From positions 1 to 14,234 of the forward strand of contig JABHNP010000233.1 in assembly GCA_018694455.1 (NCBI GenBank): a stretch of 14,234 bases of DNA, read 5' to 3'. Below, one piece after another: positions 13,966 through 14,234 of the stretch. Position 1 is the stretch's first letter, and each line of letters begins with the position of its first letter. This stretch comes from Planctomycetaceae bacterium. GTDB lineage: Bacteria > Planctomycetota > Planctomycetia > Pirellulales > UBA1268. Position numbers and translations under genes: made by a program. Below the pieces are notes generated by a model. The model saw only the letters and a list, made by a program, of their open reading frames with translations, was not told where the DNA came from and did no database searches.

Positions 13966-14234
13966 TCAGTGGCATAGAAAGTCAACAACAAACTCTTGCA
14001 CCTGAGCATCCTTCATCAAGAAACTATGCAGAGCCGGAACAACTACAAATGATTCGCTCCCCTCAAGGCGAGCTTCATCAACTTCGACAACAAAATCACT
14101 CGCATTGTCGAGCAGAGGATTTTGAATCGCCTTATTTTCTACTTCTCCTGCCACAATACTGAAGGGAAAAGGCGGGGTGGCGAGGCTTTCTGAGAATTCA
14201 TCCCAGTCAGGTCCGAGTTCCATAGCACCCTCAC
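13966..14234 (-). CDS. Alpha/beta hydrolase (lipase-like), C-terminal part only
   Basis: The frame is open to the right edge (three in-frame codons beyond the ATG at 14223), so the gene is truncated by the window and that ATG is probably internal. The fragment, about 88 residues, ends at TGA 13966-13968. It contains P-F-P-F-S-I-V-A-G near the middle, N-A-S-D-F-V-V-E-V (a strand and turn carrying the catalytic Asp), V-V-V-P-A-L-H-S-F-L-M (catalytic His) and V-Q-E-F-V-V-D-F-L at the end. This Asp-then-His order with a final amphipathic helix fits the C-terminal third of an alpha/beta hydrolase of the esterase/triacylglycerol-lipase type. The nucleophile elbow would lie outside the window. Assignment is from motif order only. 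Confidence 0.65.
   Translation of the reverse strand, partial: EGAMELGPDWDEFSESLATPPFPFSIVAGEVENKAIQNPLLDNASDFVVEVDEARLEGSESFVVVPALHSFLMKDAQVQEFVVDFLCH

Overview
The window looks like a piece of a planctomycete chromosome (phylum Planctomycetota), probably marine. The evidence is gene content. There are two exported sulfatases with the formylglycine motif C-S-P-S-R and two unrelated exported phosphatases (PhoD-like and purple-acid-phosphatase-like). There is also a Tat-exported sugar isomerase-like protein and an outer-membrane barrel of a type I associate with planctomycetes. Shine-Dalgarno sequences are weak or absent before most genes and intergenic gaps are long. This assignment is inferred from content; no rRNA or other marker gene is present, and no tRNA, CRISPR array, insertion sequence or phage gene was seen.

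Layout: (1) Positions 1-102 hold the C-terminal end of an NTF2/SnoaL-like protein (+), with a hairpin over its stop codon. (2) Positions 267-632 (-) encode pterin-4a-carbinolamine dehydratase. A possible 32-codon gene (665-763, +) with a good ribosome binding site starts just outside it. (3) Positions 1213-2286 (+) encode a PhoD-like phosphatase, convergent with an outer-membrane barrel protein (2542-3546, -). (4) A 600-base gap without recognisable genes (3547-4148) contains one 16-base perfect palindrome. (5) An AraC-family regulator (4149-5000, -) is divergent from a tightly coupled pair (5160-7582, +): a DapA/NanA-superfamily lyase and an Old Yellow Enzyme-like flavin oxidoreductase whose start overlaps the lyase stop in TAATG. 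Two perfect, abutting 20-base repeats lie in the shared promoter region. (6) Positions 7918-9468 (+) encode a heparan-N-sulfatase-like sulfatase, convergent with a purple-acid-phosphatase-like enzyme (9595-10923, -). (7) A likely three-gene operon (11041-13895, +) encodes the Tat-exported isomerase-like TIM barrel, a GNAT acetyltransferase and a second sulfatase. (8) The right edge holds the C-terminal part of an alpha/beta hydrolase (lipase-like, -).

How it fits together: most proteins are predicted to act in the periplasm or outside the cell and to strip sulfate or phosphate from organic matter, as expected for a polysaccharide-scavenging planctomycete. The cytoplasmic AraC, lyase and flavin oxidoreductase module stands apart. 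It looks like a self-contained, inducible catabolic cassette for a small molecule I cannot identify. The lyase keeps the Schiff-base lysine but appears to lack the tyrosine of the canonical YNxP motif. Its promoter carries an AraC-style direct repeat. This cassette is the best candidate here for an undescribed system.
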